A stretch of 64,000 nt of DNA from Adiantum capillus-veneris (GCA_014529385.2 CM043971.1:56307209-56371208), one strand, 5' to 3'. Counted from the first letter of the stretch, positions 11,333-22,350 are shown. Notes: a model not told the origin generated them from the letters alone. A program made the numbers and translations.

Positions 11333-11872
11333 GATGAGAGTGAGGTATAGAAAGACTTTGGAGGATTTACCCTTTTGTTTTGGAGACGGGGTGATTGTCG
11401 GTGCTGGAAAACCCTTGAATCTTTTGGTGCAAGGGAGAGGGAGGGACCACGCGTTCGTAGTAGCTTCCTCAAGTTGTGAAGGCTTGTTGTGGGCGTAGGT
11501 GGAATAGGTGGCAAAGATGTGGACGTAGATGTAGAGAATCCTGGTGCTACTTGAAAGCCTACCGTTGTGAGAACGCCTGTGCGGATGTTGAGGGAGAAAA
11601 TGATGGCCTTTTCTTCACTTTGGGTTGCACTCATGTCGAAGGTGTGGTTTTTGGATACAATGTGAGCATGATGCAGCTTGTGCCTTGCTTTTACGCTTGC
11701 GGGGATGATGAGAAATGTAAACAATTTGAGTAGGAAAAGAGGGTCTTACCACCTCTTCTTTGCTAACAATACAACACCCTGGCAAGAGTGTCTTGATGAC
11801 TTGTGTTAAACATGCTTGAAGCTCTTCCTCTTCAGTGGTCCAATTAGAGAATTCAAGAAGCCACTCGTCCAT
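11333..11872 (-). pseudogene. 5' part of the leader ORF, frameshifted
   Basis: Two overlapping minus-strand frames (11615-11872, starting MDEWLLEFSNWTTEEEE, and 11278-11724) appear to be one coding stretch with a frame break near 11630. It leads towards the ORF at 10866-11330. It is rich in Ser, Thr and Pro in the middle (STSTSTSLPPIPPTPTTS). No known domain. Confidence 0.35.
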
Positions 11873-11920
11873 GAAAAGAAGTAAACATGTCAGCCTTGTA
11901 AACTGAAGGTTTCAAGAGCC

Positions 11921-11939
11921 CTCCTCAGTGGCGGCACCA
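11921..11939 (-). other. Primer binding site of the gag-protease element
   Basis: On the minus strand TGGTGCCGCCACTGAGG starts two bases inside the 5' LTR (LTR edge 11942). It begins with TGG, the complement of a tRNA CCA end. I cannot say which tRNA. Confidence 0.65.
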
Positions 11940-11941
11940 AA

Positions 11942-13878
11942 TGAGAGGCGGAAGTGAAAAATAGACCCGGTGGCCTCTACACCAAGACTATGCACAATGG
12001 CCTCATCATGGGGGATACACAATAGGGGCACCACCTAGCAAGATATGCGGCTAGGACGTATACATATACATAATGAAACATGCCATGGAAAACAATTTCA
12101 AGATCCACACCCAAATGTGGAATGAGGTGGTCAGAGAATAAGGTGAGAGGAGTGGTGAGTGAGTGAGAATGGGCTCGCTACTCGTGCATGTAGTAAGGAA
12201 GATAATGAGGTAGGGGAAAATTGCTAATATGCTCACTTCTCATACAAAAGGTGGCGAATCCACACACCTCAAGATGGAAGTAGCAAGATGATAGGAATAT
12301 GAGAGGGAGAGAGAGTGTGTGTGTATGGTGGCGAATCCGCACACCTTAACATAAGCAGAAAAAAAATGGCAAGGAACAAGCATATTCCATACTCACAATG
12401 AGATGTATCCAAAGCGACACAACGTATGGCACCAAGATGGAGTGTGTTGATTGCTTGCAAAAGATGAATACAATAGGTAGCGTATGGCAGGAAAATGAGA
12501 AGGGAACAAGATCGTAGGAGGCATAATGGAGAGATGGGAGTTGATGGCGAGGAATATCATGAGTGTGTCCACCATTCTTCTTCTTGAAATTGTGCCTTCA
12601 ACCCTTAATTACAAGTGTTGTGGAGGTGTGGTGCTCATCTTTTGTGTATGGTGATGGTGATGATGATGGTGTTGTGATTATGTGATTAGGGTTCATGCTA
12701 GAAGCATGTAGCACAAGAGTGTGTATGGATAGGTGTGTGTGTGTGTGTGTGTGCGTGTGTGTTCTCTCCCCCCCCCAAAGTGAGCTCTCATGGCCTCCTT
12801 ATATTGGGAAGGAGGGGAGGATTTAGTAATATTTCTATTTGAGGTGAGTGTCCCACTTCGGTGACTAGGAAAATGGGGTGCATGTGATTGTGGCTCCCAT
12901 CTTGTCTCCTCATTATTTAAAATACCAGAGTCAATAGAGAGAGAAGATGAGAGAATGTGGGTAGGATGTAGAGGATAGGATATATTTACAATAGTCTAGC
13001 CTTGGCTAGACATAAGCTTATTAGGGAGAGAAGAGAAAGGTAAGAAATTTACAAGAGAGATTGTCAAAGGTGGATAGTTGTTGATGAGGATGGATCCTCC
13101 AAAAATGGTGATAGAATCACTCTAGACTTGCCAAGACCTCATTAAAAGAGCCTTGTCTCTTGTAATCATGGTTGAAGACTTGTAGAACCATATCCATTTT
13201 AGAGGGAAGAAAATTGGGGATGGCCTGTGTCACCATTGCACGAGAAAACCGGTGGTCCACTACAAAAATCATATCTCCGTGTTCATAACTCCAAAAATTC
13301 TGAAAAACATTGAGCTAAAAGTTGAGATCACAAGCTACATCTTTCATGTTGAACGCTCCTTCAGATTCGGGGTTCTTTTTTACTTAAAAAATTCAGCCAA
13401 ATAATGTATTATTTGTGGCTGCAAAGGTCTTTTGGTGGTCCCCTTTGAGTGGACTTCTCTTTGCCTTCAAGTGTGAGCTCCTTCATGTGTATGAAAACAT
13501 GACCTAGAGTTTTGAAAAGATTGGCAATAATCTAGATGGAGGTATTATTGAAATTTGAAAGTGGGGTTGAGGTTTGAAAATGAAAACTAGTGAATAAAAT
13601 ATTTGGTAGGATGGAATAATATATATACATGAAAAAATATCTTAAAAAATACTAAAATATATAATTTAATATTTAAGGTCAAAAGAGAGATCAACAAAGA
13701 AAGTTTACTTATTTATGCTACATCGTGATTGATTAGCATAAGTCTTATTTATTTAATAAAGGCTAAAACGTTTGTGAAAAAGGAAGAAAAAATCAAAAGT
13801 AACTTCTATAATAGGAAATATTTTGGTAAAAAGGCAAAAATATATGGGGGGTTCCCATGCATGGAAAAGCTTGCCTCA
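11942..13878 (-). repeat. 5' LTR of the gag-protease element
   Basis: 1937 bp, same ends as 5797-7761. Main differences are a shorter TG microsatellite (about 12732-12764) and small deletions near 13620-13660. Followed directly by the target-site copy cctc (13879-13882). Confidence 0.9.
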
Positions 13879-15440
13879 CCTCCTTGATTCATTGGCCGAG
13901 CAACTGACTCCCAACGGGCCCATTGCCATGACCTGGACGATTTCGTGTTGTTTTTCCATAAGAACCTTTTTACTGGTTTTAAGAACTCTTTCTAGTGACA
14001 CTTAGCCATCTTGAGAAGCGGGCTAGTGAAGGCAATATAAGGAATCATAAAGGCATTCATCACTTTTATCCGACTTGGGAATGGGAGAAGAGCATACTCC
14101 CGCCTACTCATTTTTGTTTTGATTTTTTCAAGCACCCACCCAAATCTTTGCTTGTGAGTTACGTCCACCCCCAAGGGAAAGCTCCTAGATGTCTGAAGAT
14201 ATTTCCTTTTGTGACAATCTCCCCCGACCAGACAGAAGGGTCAAATGAGTTATTTTCTGATAGAGAGATCAGCCTTGACTTCTCTATATTACACTGGGAC
14301 CCCGAAGGTACTGAGAATATTTGTACAATCTCCAGAGCTTTTCTGATGACCTGGGGGCACGCCTTCAAGAAGAGGAGAGAATCGTCTGCAAAAAGTTTTT
14401 CTAGGAGTTGGCTATTTCCTGGCAAAGCAAGGCCTTGCAACTCCCCTCGTTTGGCACTACCTTCGATCGTCGTGATTAAAGGATGTGACCCTATGGCGAA
14501 AAGTAAGGGGGCCAGAGGGCATCCCTGCTTAATAGACCTTTTGACCTCAAAAGAGCCAACAATTCTATCATTGAATAGGAGCTCTAACTGGCTTCTAGAC
14601 CCTACTACACGTACCAACCGACATAGGCGAGGCCCAAAGCCTAGAGCTTCCATGCCGGCTTCTATATATGTCCATGTTATTTAGTCATAAGCTTTGTCGA
14701 GGTTCAATTGTAGCAGAATGCACTCCTGCTTTGTGACAGTTGCGTATTCAATGCCCACCATTGCTGCCAAGATGTTATCGTATATGGACCCTCCTTTGAT
14801 GAACCCATGTTGATGGGGAGAGATGATCTTGGTTAGTAAGGGGGCTAGTCTGAGGGCTACTGCTTTAGCTATAATTTTGTAGGCCACTGACATCATTGTT
14901 ATAGGGCGCCAATGTTTCAGTTCAGAACAACAGATCTGTTTTTGTATGGGTTTGATAAGTCCTCTCTTTACACTTTCCTCCAACGACCCTTTGACCATGG
15001 CTTTATTGGCCAATCTTGTGATTGGGGCCTTGAGATCATCCCAAAATTCTCTATAGAATTCCACCGTCATCCCATCCCAACCAGGGGACTTTTCCTTGCC
15101 AAGGGCTTGCAATGCTAGTGAACATTCGTCTTCGGAGAATGCCCGTTTCAAGCCGTTAGATTTTGAGTGGGGAATTTCCTTCTTGACACTCTGTAGTAAG
15201 GTCCCTCTGGCTTCTTCCACTTCTTGGGACTGGATCTCTAGCCGTCCAATGATTTGACTAAGATAGCTCAACATCAGACCAGCCATCTCATCCTAGTTAT
15301 GAACTACTGTCCCTTTCTCATCATGGAGCGAGCGGACATGGCCTCGACTCTTCTTGATTTTTAAAGCCCTAAAAAACTGAGCTTGGTTGGCCTAGCAATT
15401 TTTTTCATGGACTATATCAGCTCAATGCTTGAAGAAATTG
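13879..15440 (-). pseudogene. L1-type LINE ORF2, reverse transcriptase part
   Basis: Minus strand, 5' half of the LINE whose 3' half is at 4680-5796. It shows ALKIKKSRGHVRSLHDEKG upstream of the RT, then SPGWDGMTVEFYREFW, the LKHWRPITMMSVAYKIIAK block, a QHGFIKGGSIYDNIL block, and the catalytic box LFADDSLLF (in 14159-14653). KRFLWKNNTKS and WESVARPMNQGG run up to the insertion site at 13879. Stops near 14683 and 15290 and a frame change near 14160 break the frame. The endonuclease domain is missing: the upstream end stops at copia sequence near 15440, so the copy is 5'-truncated or cut. Confidence 0.88.
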
Positions 15441-15830
15441 TTTGAAGGCTGTTTCAGATGCAAAATTTTGGCATGCACGTTTTTGTCTTCTGAATTTTAT
15501 TGGTTTGCTGGGTTGTCATAAATCTATTATGATTGCTTTGTTTATATGGGCTACTTGAAAATTACAGCTTGTCTATAACAATGTTTGTGGTCCAATGTAT
15601 ACTTCATCTTTTAGGTCATCTGTAATTTGTTACTTTTATTGATGATTACAAGCATGCATAGGTGTATCCACTCGAGGCAAAGTCCAAAGTGTTTATGTGC
15701 TTCAAGCACTTTTTGCTTATGGTTGAAAATTTATATAGTTGTGTTGCGGGCACCCTCCATTTTGATTGAGGGCAAGAGTATATGTCTAAGGGATTCAATG
15801 CATTTCTTACAAGTTGTGAATAAGTAAAAT
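15441..15830 (+). pseudogene. Copia integrase-region fragment
   Basis: Plus-strand translation in shifting frames matches the GAG-pre-integrase and early integrase region of CopD: SDAKFWHARF, FVTFIDDYKHA, SKVFMCFKHFLLMVEN, then EYMSKGFNAFL. Multiple stops and frame breaks show decay. Same orientation as the gag remnant at 4380-4680. Confidence 0.7.
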
Positions 15831-15990
15831 AAATAGGGTCGCATTGGGCATTCACTTGAGATACATAAAATTTAACGCCCTCTCTACATCTCATAATGGA
15901 TGTAAGTAGGAAGACCAAGTCAATGAAGAAGCTACCATGGACACCCTAGTAGAGACCTTCTAGTGGATACATCTTGATAAAACTTGGATT
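15831..15990. other. Short unassigned stretch
   Basis: Between the copia integrase fragment and the copia LTR remnant. No motif recognised. Confidence 0.4.
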
Positions 15991-16371
15991 TGTTGGGGTT
16001 AAAGGGGGTTGTGCCTTTGCCCTGTGTCGGATGTTAGTGTTCGACCGCTCAATGAGTTACTAACTTATTCCTTGTACACATAGCCAATAAGGAGATAGGG
16101 ACACATTGCTCCATTCTCCACCCACACACTGCCTGTATTCATCTCTCTCCCTTTCTCATACACCCGTACGCTCCACGCACGTGCACTCTTCAAGTGGTAT
16201 CAAAGCATGACACCTCTCTCGAGACTGACAACGGCACGTGCATGAGCTTCACTTTGAGCTAAGTCTCAAAGCCTTACAACAGTTGAAGATTTTTAGAGAT
16301 CTAAAGGTTCAAAAATCTGCAGAGAAGGAGGTCTTTGGAGCACTCAACTCTACAACAAAGCGTTAAATTTT
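15991..16371 (+). mobile_element. Copia LTR, primer site and leader remnant
   Basis: TGTTGGGGTT at 15991 to CTTCA at 16192 has the form of a short copia LTR (about 200 bp). It is followed two bases later by TGGTATCAAAGC (16195-16206), one base off the usual initiator-Met primer site. About 165 bp of leader-like sequence follows and then stops at chromovirus sequence near 16372. The LTR start resembles that of CopD (TGTTGGAATT). The left boundary is an estimate. Confidence 0.6.
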
Positions 16372-16436
16372 AATGACTAAGACTTTACCTCCTCTATTTC
16401 ATAGTCGAGGACGACTTAATTTCAAAACAAAGGTAA
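16372..16436 (+). other. Chromovirus 3' internal tail before the ChrB LTR
   Basis: Sixty-five bases matching the end of the ChrA internal region (about 1915-1982: TAATGACTAAG, then CATAGTCGAGGACGACT, then a purine tract and GGTAA) stand directly upstream of the ChrB 5' LTR. Internal 3' sequence in front of a 5' LTR implies that this LTR was once also the 3' LTR of a neighbouring copy. Confidence 0.75.
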
Positions 16437-16941
16437 TGTCATAAAATCTAAAATCAAACTAACCCAAATGATTTTCTCATATTAAACTGATCATTTAATG
16501 TGGGAGAATAAACGAGAACAAGAGTTAGAATAGAGACATGTGCTTTTAGATTTATCTCAGCACGAGACCAAAGGCAATGGGTCCAAATGGGAGATGGTCT
16601 AGCAAAGAGAAATGCCAGCTAATGGAGTTTAAAAAGACCTTAGAGTTAGCTTCATTAAAGACCTCCAAAGGTTAGTGTTAAGTCCTTAGACCTAGGACAT
16701 TAGGCAAGCTAGGGCTGAGCTTGAGGTGGGAACCGGGTCCAAGCTTGAGGTGCTTGTCATGTTTGATGACTAAGGTGCTTGTCATGATTGATGACTAAGG
16801 TTCTTGAGATGCTTGTTATGCTTGATAACTAAGGTGCTTGTCATGATGACTAAGGTGCTTGGGGTGCTTGTCGTGCTTGATGGCCAAGGTGCTTGAAGTG
16901 TTCAATTCAAAGATGATCCCTACAAGGTAGGGACATGAGAG

Positions 16942-17012
<71 letters not shown>

Positions 17013-17354
17013 GGAAAGCCCAAGATTCAAGAGGCATAAAGGACACATGTCAATCCCTTGGCAATATTGCCCTCATAATGTGCCTGAATCCTATTGGATT
17101 ACCTATAGGGAGGTCCAATGAGAATTTAGATTCAATTAAATAACTAAGATCTTTCTCTCAAAGGAGGAAAGGAGGACACTTTTCCAAAAGCTACAATTAA
17201 ATAATTCAGATAAATTCAGATCTTTCTCTAAAAGGGGGCAAGGAGGAAAATTGTCCAAATGCTACACCCCTTGCTTGTTATGACTAGAACCATTCATTGG
17301 CTAGCCCAAGGATTGAGCCAATAGGCTTGTAGCAAGAGTAAAGTAGAAAAATCA

Positions 17355-17396
<42 letters not shown>

Positions 17397-18097
17397 CTAC
17401 ACAAGCCACACACACACTCTCCCATTGTGTGCTTGCGCACAAGTCATCTCATTCTCCAAGCTTGAGAAGTGGAGAGCCTATACCAACACTCTTGGCTATG
17501 GAATGCAAATCCAACCAAGAGCCATGCTTCAATGATATGCTTGCCATCTTCTTCATCTCTATTACTATGCTACTTTGCTATGTTAAGCCCTATGAGTAAT
17601 GGTATGAGAGGACACTACTTCTTTCTCGTATGTTATTTCTTCTTCCTCTTTCCTACCCTCATTCCATGCTAGCTCTCTCCACCTTCGAAGGCATTTGATG
17701 TCTTGGGATTGAGGCGGGCATAATTTAATGCTTTCATTAGATTAAGTTACGGGCATAATTGTGGTGCATGAAGCTCTCTATCTTCATTGCACCATCAAGG
17801 TCTCAAGGGAGACAAAGCTTGTATTGTACCAAGTCTCTCTTTATGGGAGAAGCTATAATACAAAAGCTTTTTGGAGGGGGGATGGGCTCGACATAAATCC
17901 AGTCCTCAACTGTTGTCAAGTTCTTTAATTCTCTCTCTTGTAAAGTATTGATCATGCCAAGCTAATTAAGTATAATGGTTATGTTTCTACCTCTAATCAA
18001 GTTCTCTCTCTTATTTCTCAAAGTATTCTCATAAAAATGCTCACTATAGTTCTCTAAAATCGGCCATTCTCAATGTTCATAGTCCAATTCCATCACA
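16437..18097 (+). repeat. ChrB 5' LTR
   Basis: 1661 bp, TGTCATAAAATC to CCATCACA. Contains a run of about 33 AC units (16946-17011) and a CT run (about 17359-17391). Both have partial counterparts in the 3' LTR. The primer site follows one base later. Confidence 0.9.
16946..17011 (+). repeat. (AC)n microsatellite
   Basis: About 33 AC units in the ChrB 5' LTR; the same position in the 3' LTR (about 52748-52760) has only a few. Confidence 0.95.
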
Positions 18098-18098
18098 T

Positions 18099-18110
18099 TG
18101 GTATCAGAGC
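18099..18110 (+). other. ChrB primer binding site
   Basis: TGGTATCAGAGC, complementary to the 3' end of initiator tRNA-Met, one base after the 5' LTR. This sets the plus orientation of ChrB. Confidence 0.9.
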
Positions 18111-18548
18111 TATTGCTTTCTCTTTCCTTGCTTAAGAAGAGAGGTCCTTAAGTTTTCCATAAAAGGTTGGACCTATTCATTGCAAGATGGTAAGTGGGAC
18201 AGGGATTTATTAACTTGGTTGAAAAGGACTTAGTTCGAGGTACACTATTGGGAACTATAGACTTAATAATGGAGTCTTTTGGGGCTTGCCTTCAGCTTAA
18301 CTATTATTGACCTATTACAAAGCTCAACAAAAACCATAATCAACTAAGCAATGTTAGACCCTCTCCACTACTCTTTGCAATCATAGTCTCTTAACCACGG
18401 GTGTGGTTGCTTGAGAGCTAATTTTCAAAGACCAAAGTACAAAGTAGCATATACATAAATTTAGTTAGCATGACTGACAATAATAAAGAGAGTATAATAT
18501 ATAAAGTAGCATATATATAAATTTAGTTAGCATAATAAAGAGAGTAGA
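18111..18548 (+). other. ChrB leader
   Basis: Untranslated leader between primer site and gag. It contains a short AT-rich direct repeat near 18450-18545 (AAAGTAGCATATA...TTAGTTAGCAT twice). No ORF of note. Confidence 0.55.
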
Positions 18549-19753
18549 ATGAATATTGACAATTTTGATTTTGCACATGAAGGTGTTACAAATGAAGCCC
18601 CAATGTTTGTGAACTATCTTGTTACTAGGTTGCAACAAGCTATGGGCAACTCTACCTTGCAAGCCAAAGTTACCCAAACAACTTCGTGCTTATGGGATTT
18701 CCTTACCTCTCCAAGAAGAGAGATAGAGAGAGCTTAGGAAGTCTCTTGTTGAGGCTTCCAAAAGAAGACTCTCTCCGATAAGAGAAGAGGAGGAATCCAA
18801 TGAACGAGAAAGAAGTGAATCTTCAAAATTCTATGAAGATGTGGCTCCACGAAGACAGCGGTTTCGACAATCCCCAACTCCTTCCAAGAGGAAAATATCA
18901 TCCTATAGTCCTTATCCTCGTCGCTTTGAAAGGGAAGAGAGGAAACGAAGGAAGAAAAAGGTGTGAAAGAAGTCACCCTCTTCTCCTTCTTCATTACCTT
19001 CCTCCTCTTCCGATGAAATTAGTGGCTATTCTCCTAGAGAATACAAGAGGGGAGCACATCGCAAATCCTATCCTGCTTGGAAAAGGTCCCACAAGCTTAA
19101 GAAGTTAAAAGAGGAAGGAAAGGGTATCTCTTTTCTCACCTATGATGGCACCTTTGCTGCTACTGACAAAGTATTGGCCTTCATCCAGCAATTTGATGCG
19201 GCCTTTGGAGACGAGGGCTTCACTGAATCCTCCAAGCTACATCATGTAGCTATGCACTTTCAAAAAATTTCTCGTCAATGGTGGGCTAGCCTTCGTGGCA
19301 ACGACAAATCTCCAAAAACATGGAAAACTCTACGAGCTCCATCATGAAGTAATTCCTTGCAAGTGACGCCAAAGATAAAGTGTTCACTGAATGGCGGAGT
19401 TTGAAGCTACTTTCCAATGAGTCTATCCACAAATATGTGGACAAGTTTTGGGATTTACATCTCAAAACCACTATCTACAAAAAGATAGACTTTGCAGAAC
19501 AAAATCAACAATTTTGTACCGAGCTTTCTGAAGGTATGGCCGAGTATGTCAATTCTCAACTGTCTAGGACTATCTCTGTGGTCATACACCGTACTATGGT
19601 CGCCTTGTAAATCAATTTCCAACAAGGGACTAAGAGAAATTATAAGCCCATGGAAATTAAAGAGCGAAATGAACCTAGAGGGAAGAATAATGCTCAAAAT
19701 TCTTCCAAAGGCAACTCTAACAACAACAATAAAGCTAAGAAGAAAGGAGTCTA
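18549..19753 (+). pseudogene. ChrB gag, N-terminal part (interrupted)
   Basis: Gag in several broken frames. An N-terminal stretch starts near 18549, and a Ser/Arg-rich region follows (SPREYKRGAHRKS). The capsid domain begins around FLTYDGTFAATDKVLAFI at about 19130 and runs through FQKISRQWWASLRG to FTEWRSLKLLSNESIHKYV. At least one deletion or frameshift lies near 19345 and a stop at 19608-19610. The frame is cut by TatA at 19753; the zinc knuckle lies on the far side (32156-32205). Confidence 0.8.
19749..19753 (+). repeat. Target duplication of TatA, left copy
   Basis: gtcta directly before the TatA LTR, repeated at 32096-32100 directly after it; the ChrB gag reading continues across. Confidence 0.92.
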
Positions 19754-20314
19754 TGTCACGGCTAGGGACTTGCTACGCGCCGTGTGTGAGCCACAAAGGC
19801 TCCTAGCACACAGTCATACAACAGACAAGCTCACAAGGAAGAATGGTGTGTCACTCACCTTCTTGCGTAGTTGCGAATGAAGGATTCCCGCGCCGCGAAG
19901 AAGAGGGAGACGCCGCTACGCTGTGCTCAACCGCCTCGCCGCCGTCGTGCCTCCGCAACGCTCGATCACACACACACTCTCACACACTCTCTCTCTCTCT
20001 CTCTTTCTCACACGTACACACACACACACAAGGAGATGGTGAAGGAGAAGGTGGAGATGGAGCAAGAGCGGCTTCTATTGCACAATGAGAGAATGAGTAA
20101 AAATTAGGTTTAGTGGCTTTTATATGAGCTCACCCCATTCACACTTGGGCACCCATACTTAGCCAACTAACTCCTTGAATATTCCAGTTAGAGTGCGCCT
20201 GTCATCGGCGATCACCCTTACCCTGTTCCTATTGGTCCGACAAGCCCGGTACCTGACTCTAAATAATACAACGTTTATAGATCATAGGGTGTCCGTGTGC
20301 CGTGAGGGTTAACA
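19754..20314 (-). repeat. TatA 3' LTR (complete)
   Basis: 561 bp, TGTCACGGCTAGGG to GGGTTAACA. Holds CT and AC runs (about 19970-20030). Its first part is distantly similar to the TatB LTR (for example GTGTCACTCAC and CTCAACCGCCT blocks). Confidence 0.9.
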
Positions 20315-20326
20315 TGCCCCCCTTCC
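20315..20326 (-). other. TatA polypurine tract
   Basis: On the minus strand GGAAGGGGGGCA, directly next to the 3' LTR, the plus-strand primer for reverse transcription. Confirms minus orientation. Confidence 0.88.
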
Positions 20327-21681
20327 TGATGTAGATTCCATCCTCGGAAGCTATCCAGTTGAAGCTCGTTCGTCGAGATGGAAGAGCAGTCGTCATGGAT
20401 GTGCGTAGCCTTCTTCAATCACTGCAAAATCAAACAACATTGCCACAGTAATTGCATTCTCATATACAATTAAAAATCATATGCAATAGACAGACAAATT
20501 GATTGGTAACAGAATTTTAGACAATTTGTCAGCAATAAACATTAAATTGCAATATATTCAAATGCATAAACAGATGTTAAGGTAAAAAATTAAACAAGTC
20601 CGGGGTCGCTAATTTAACGGTCAAAAGGCACTAGAGCTCGACTATTAATACCATGGGTAACTTCTGAATTTTTTCTGGTCAATTAAGTTGTTTAATCGCG
20701 AGAGCCAAGTATTCGATGTTCGAGGGCTGACTAGAGGCTATACCTAGAAGACCTTGTAGTTAAGCTACGATAAAAGGAATTTCTCATGAAATCATCGCCT
20801 GACTGATTACCTTTTCTTTGACCCCCCAAAGTCTTTTCACATTGATTCAATTTTGATGTGTGTGCTTATTTTGTATGCCTTGGGTTTTTTGCTTTTCAAG
20901 GAAAAGCGCCCACACGGGGAACCTCTAGGGCTCTAGTACCATAGGCGATACATGTGAGTGAAGTACCAATTTAAGCAGGGATTTCTCTTCCAGCTTAAAA
21001 TTTTACATTGTGGCACTTTGATTTTTTGTTTGTTCATTTTCAGCATTTTAATTTTGTAACTTTGGGGGGTCATATAACACTGTTACCCTCCCCAGGCTCA
21101 TCACATTAGTAAACTCCCTTTATAATACTTAAGCTAAAGGTCAATAGGGTTAAGCCCACTAGAAAGCCCTAGTACATTTCACACAATGCTGCCTAAATCA
21201 GATTAAGAACCTAAGTAACCATTGCGTATTAGAAAGGCATTCCCCATGGTATTAAGAGAAGATTTCTAATACCTAGCTTGGTCAAACTAGCTTAGTCGGA
21301 CTGCTTGATTTTTAAACCTAGACAAGTGATTATGACAAAACATTACATTGAATTAAATGTTTGATACTAAGCAAATGCGCTGAATATTATGCTACCAATC
21401 TCAATCAAAGCAGACAAACATGGATGCAAAAATATAAGGGCAATGTTAATGGACATAAAACACCTGTTTGTGTTGATGGTCGCGCTTGATTTGAAGTGTG
21501 AACGAGAGAAAGGTTCTATGAAGGTCCAAATCCTATCAACATCAACACGCTCCTGTACATACTAGGAAACAAAAGGAATACCTCCAGGAGGCACATTAGT
21601 GGGAAAAGGTACCAACACTTATTGAACACAACAAAAAACATAAGGAACCCTAACCTAATTATTTGCACTCCCCCTAAAGAG
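20327..21681 (-). other. TatA 3' non-coding region
   Basis: 1.35 kb without a credible ORF. The part from about 21195 on (ATTAAGAACCTAAGTAACC) is conserved in TatB at 39671, where the rest is missing. Conservation between diverged copies suggests a cis role, but I see no specific signal. Confidence 0.6.
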
Positions 21682-22104
21682 TCAAGGGAATAGGATATTG
21701 TAGAGATTGGGGGGAAACCCTAAGGCTAAACCCCTATCCTCGTCGTCGAGATAAACAAAGTCATCATCCATGAGACCATATGTGCCATCCGTGTAGTCAT
21801 GTAAATTTTTTTCTTCATCATAGGTTCCCATGTTTACTAAGAAGGTCACTAGATGCCTATAGTCATCTTGGTCAAAAGGGTAGGCTTGTGCAATGGGAGA
21901 AACGCTCTCTACTAAGTATGGATCAGACGTGGTCAAGAGACGTATCAGCCATTCTAACTCCTCAAAATTCCTCTCACATGCTAGCGTACCTATCAAATCC
22001 CATTCACATGCAAGCACTGGAAAGACCATGTGAAATATTTGTGAAAAGTAACGAGGGTACCTCTCACCCAAGGCAGGAGTGGATGACTCTAGCGTACTAG
22101 CCAT
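21682..22104 (-). CDS. TatA terminal ORF, 140 aa, unknown function
   Basis: An intact ORF at the 3' end of TatA, starting MASTLESSTPALGERYP and ending PPNLYNILFP. A close relative lies at the same place in TatB (40155-40688), sharing blocks such as VLACEWDL, ACERNF, ELEWLIRLLTT and DDEDRGLALG and the same last eight residues. The C-terminal third is acidic (DDDFVYLDDEDR). No membrane segment or signal peptide stands out, so a classical envelope is unlikely although the position is env-like. It stays open in both copies while pol is full of stops. A short frame could survive by chance, so selection is only suggested. Confidence 0.7.
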   Translation of the reverse strand: MASTLESSTPALGERYPRYFSQIFHMVFPVLACEWDLIGTLACERNFEELEWLIRLLTTSDPYLVESVSPIAQAYPFDQDDYRHLVTFLVNMGTYDEEKNLHDYTDGTYGLMDDDFVYLDDEDRGLALGFPPNLYNILFP

Positions 22105-22350
22105 ATCTGTACACGCAAATAGATGATGGTTAGAGTGAAAATATTACAAGGGTCGTGTTCTTGTGCATAATTTGTTTTATTATTTTGTGTTATGGCTCTT
22201 GCTCTTTTACTTTTTTATCTTGTTTTTGTGAGTATAAGGCTTTATATATACATTCCCTAAGATTGGAGATTGAGAGGTCAGGGAGGAAGGTTGAGAGGGA
22301 AGCAAGTGAATGACGGATGTCAGCAAACACTCCCCCCTTCCTTGGGTAGA
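22105..22350 (-). other. Spacer between second-protease ORF and terminal ORF
   Basis: About 245 bp, partly conserved in TatB (40689-40941; both contain TATATA and GGGAGGAAGGTTGAGAG-like blocks on the plus strand). It might hold a promoter or splice site for the terminal ORF; none is identified. Confidence 0.4.

Larger units (their letters stand above)
5797..13878 (-). mobile_element. Non-autonomous LTR element with gag and protease only
   Basis: An 8.08 kb element with LTRs at 5797-7761 and 11942-13878, inserted in the LINE ORF2. The flanking cctc at 5793-5796 and 13879-13882 is a 4 bp target duplication (5 bp if one mismatch is allowed). The internal 4.18 kb codes, on the minus strand, an unknown upstream ORF, gag with one zinc knuckle, a retropepsin-like domain and an acidic ORF. 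No reverse transcriptase, RNase H or integrase is present, so it must depend on enzymes from another element. Gag-only terminal-repeat elements are known in plants (the TR-GAG class); this one also keeps a protease. The LTRs look roughly 96-97% alike by eye. Confidence 0.88.

Noticed and set aside
14912-15118. Plus-strand frames across 13995-15118
   Set aside because: Antisense of the LINE reverse transcriptase, which carries the FADD box.
18099-18110. TGGTATCAGAGC and similar stretches as possible tRNA gene ends
   Set aside because: Each sits a few bases inside an LTR, which makes it a primer binding site; no tRNA cloverleaf surrounds it.
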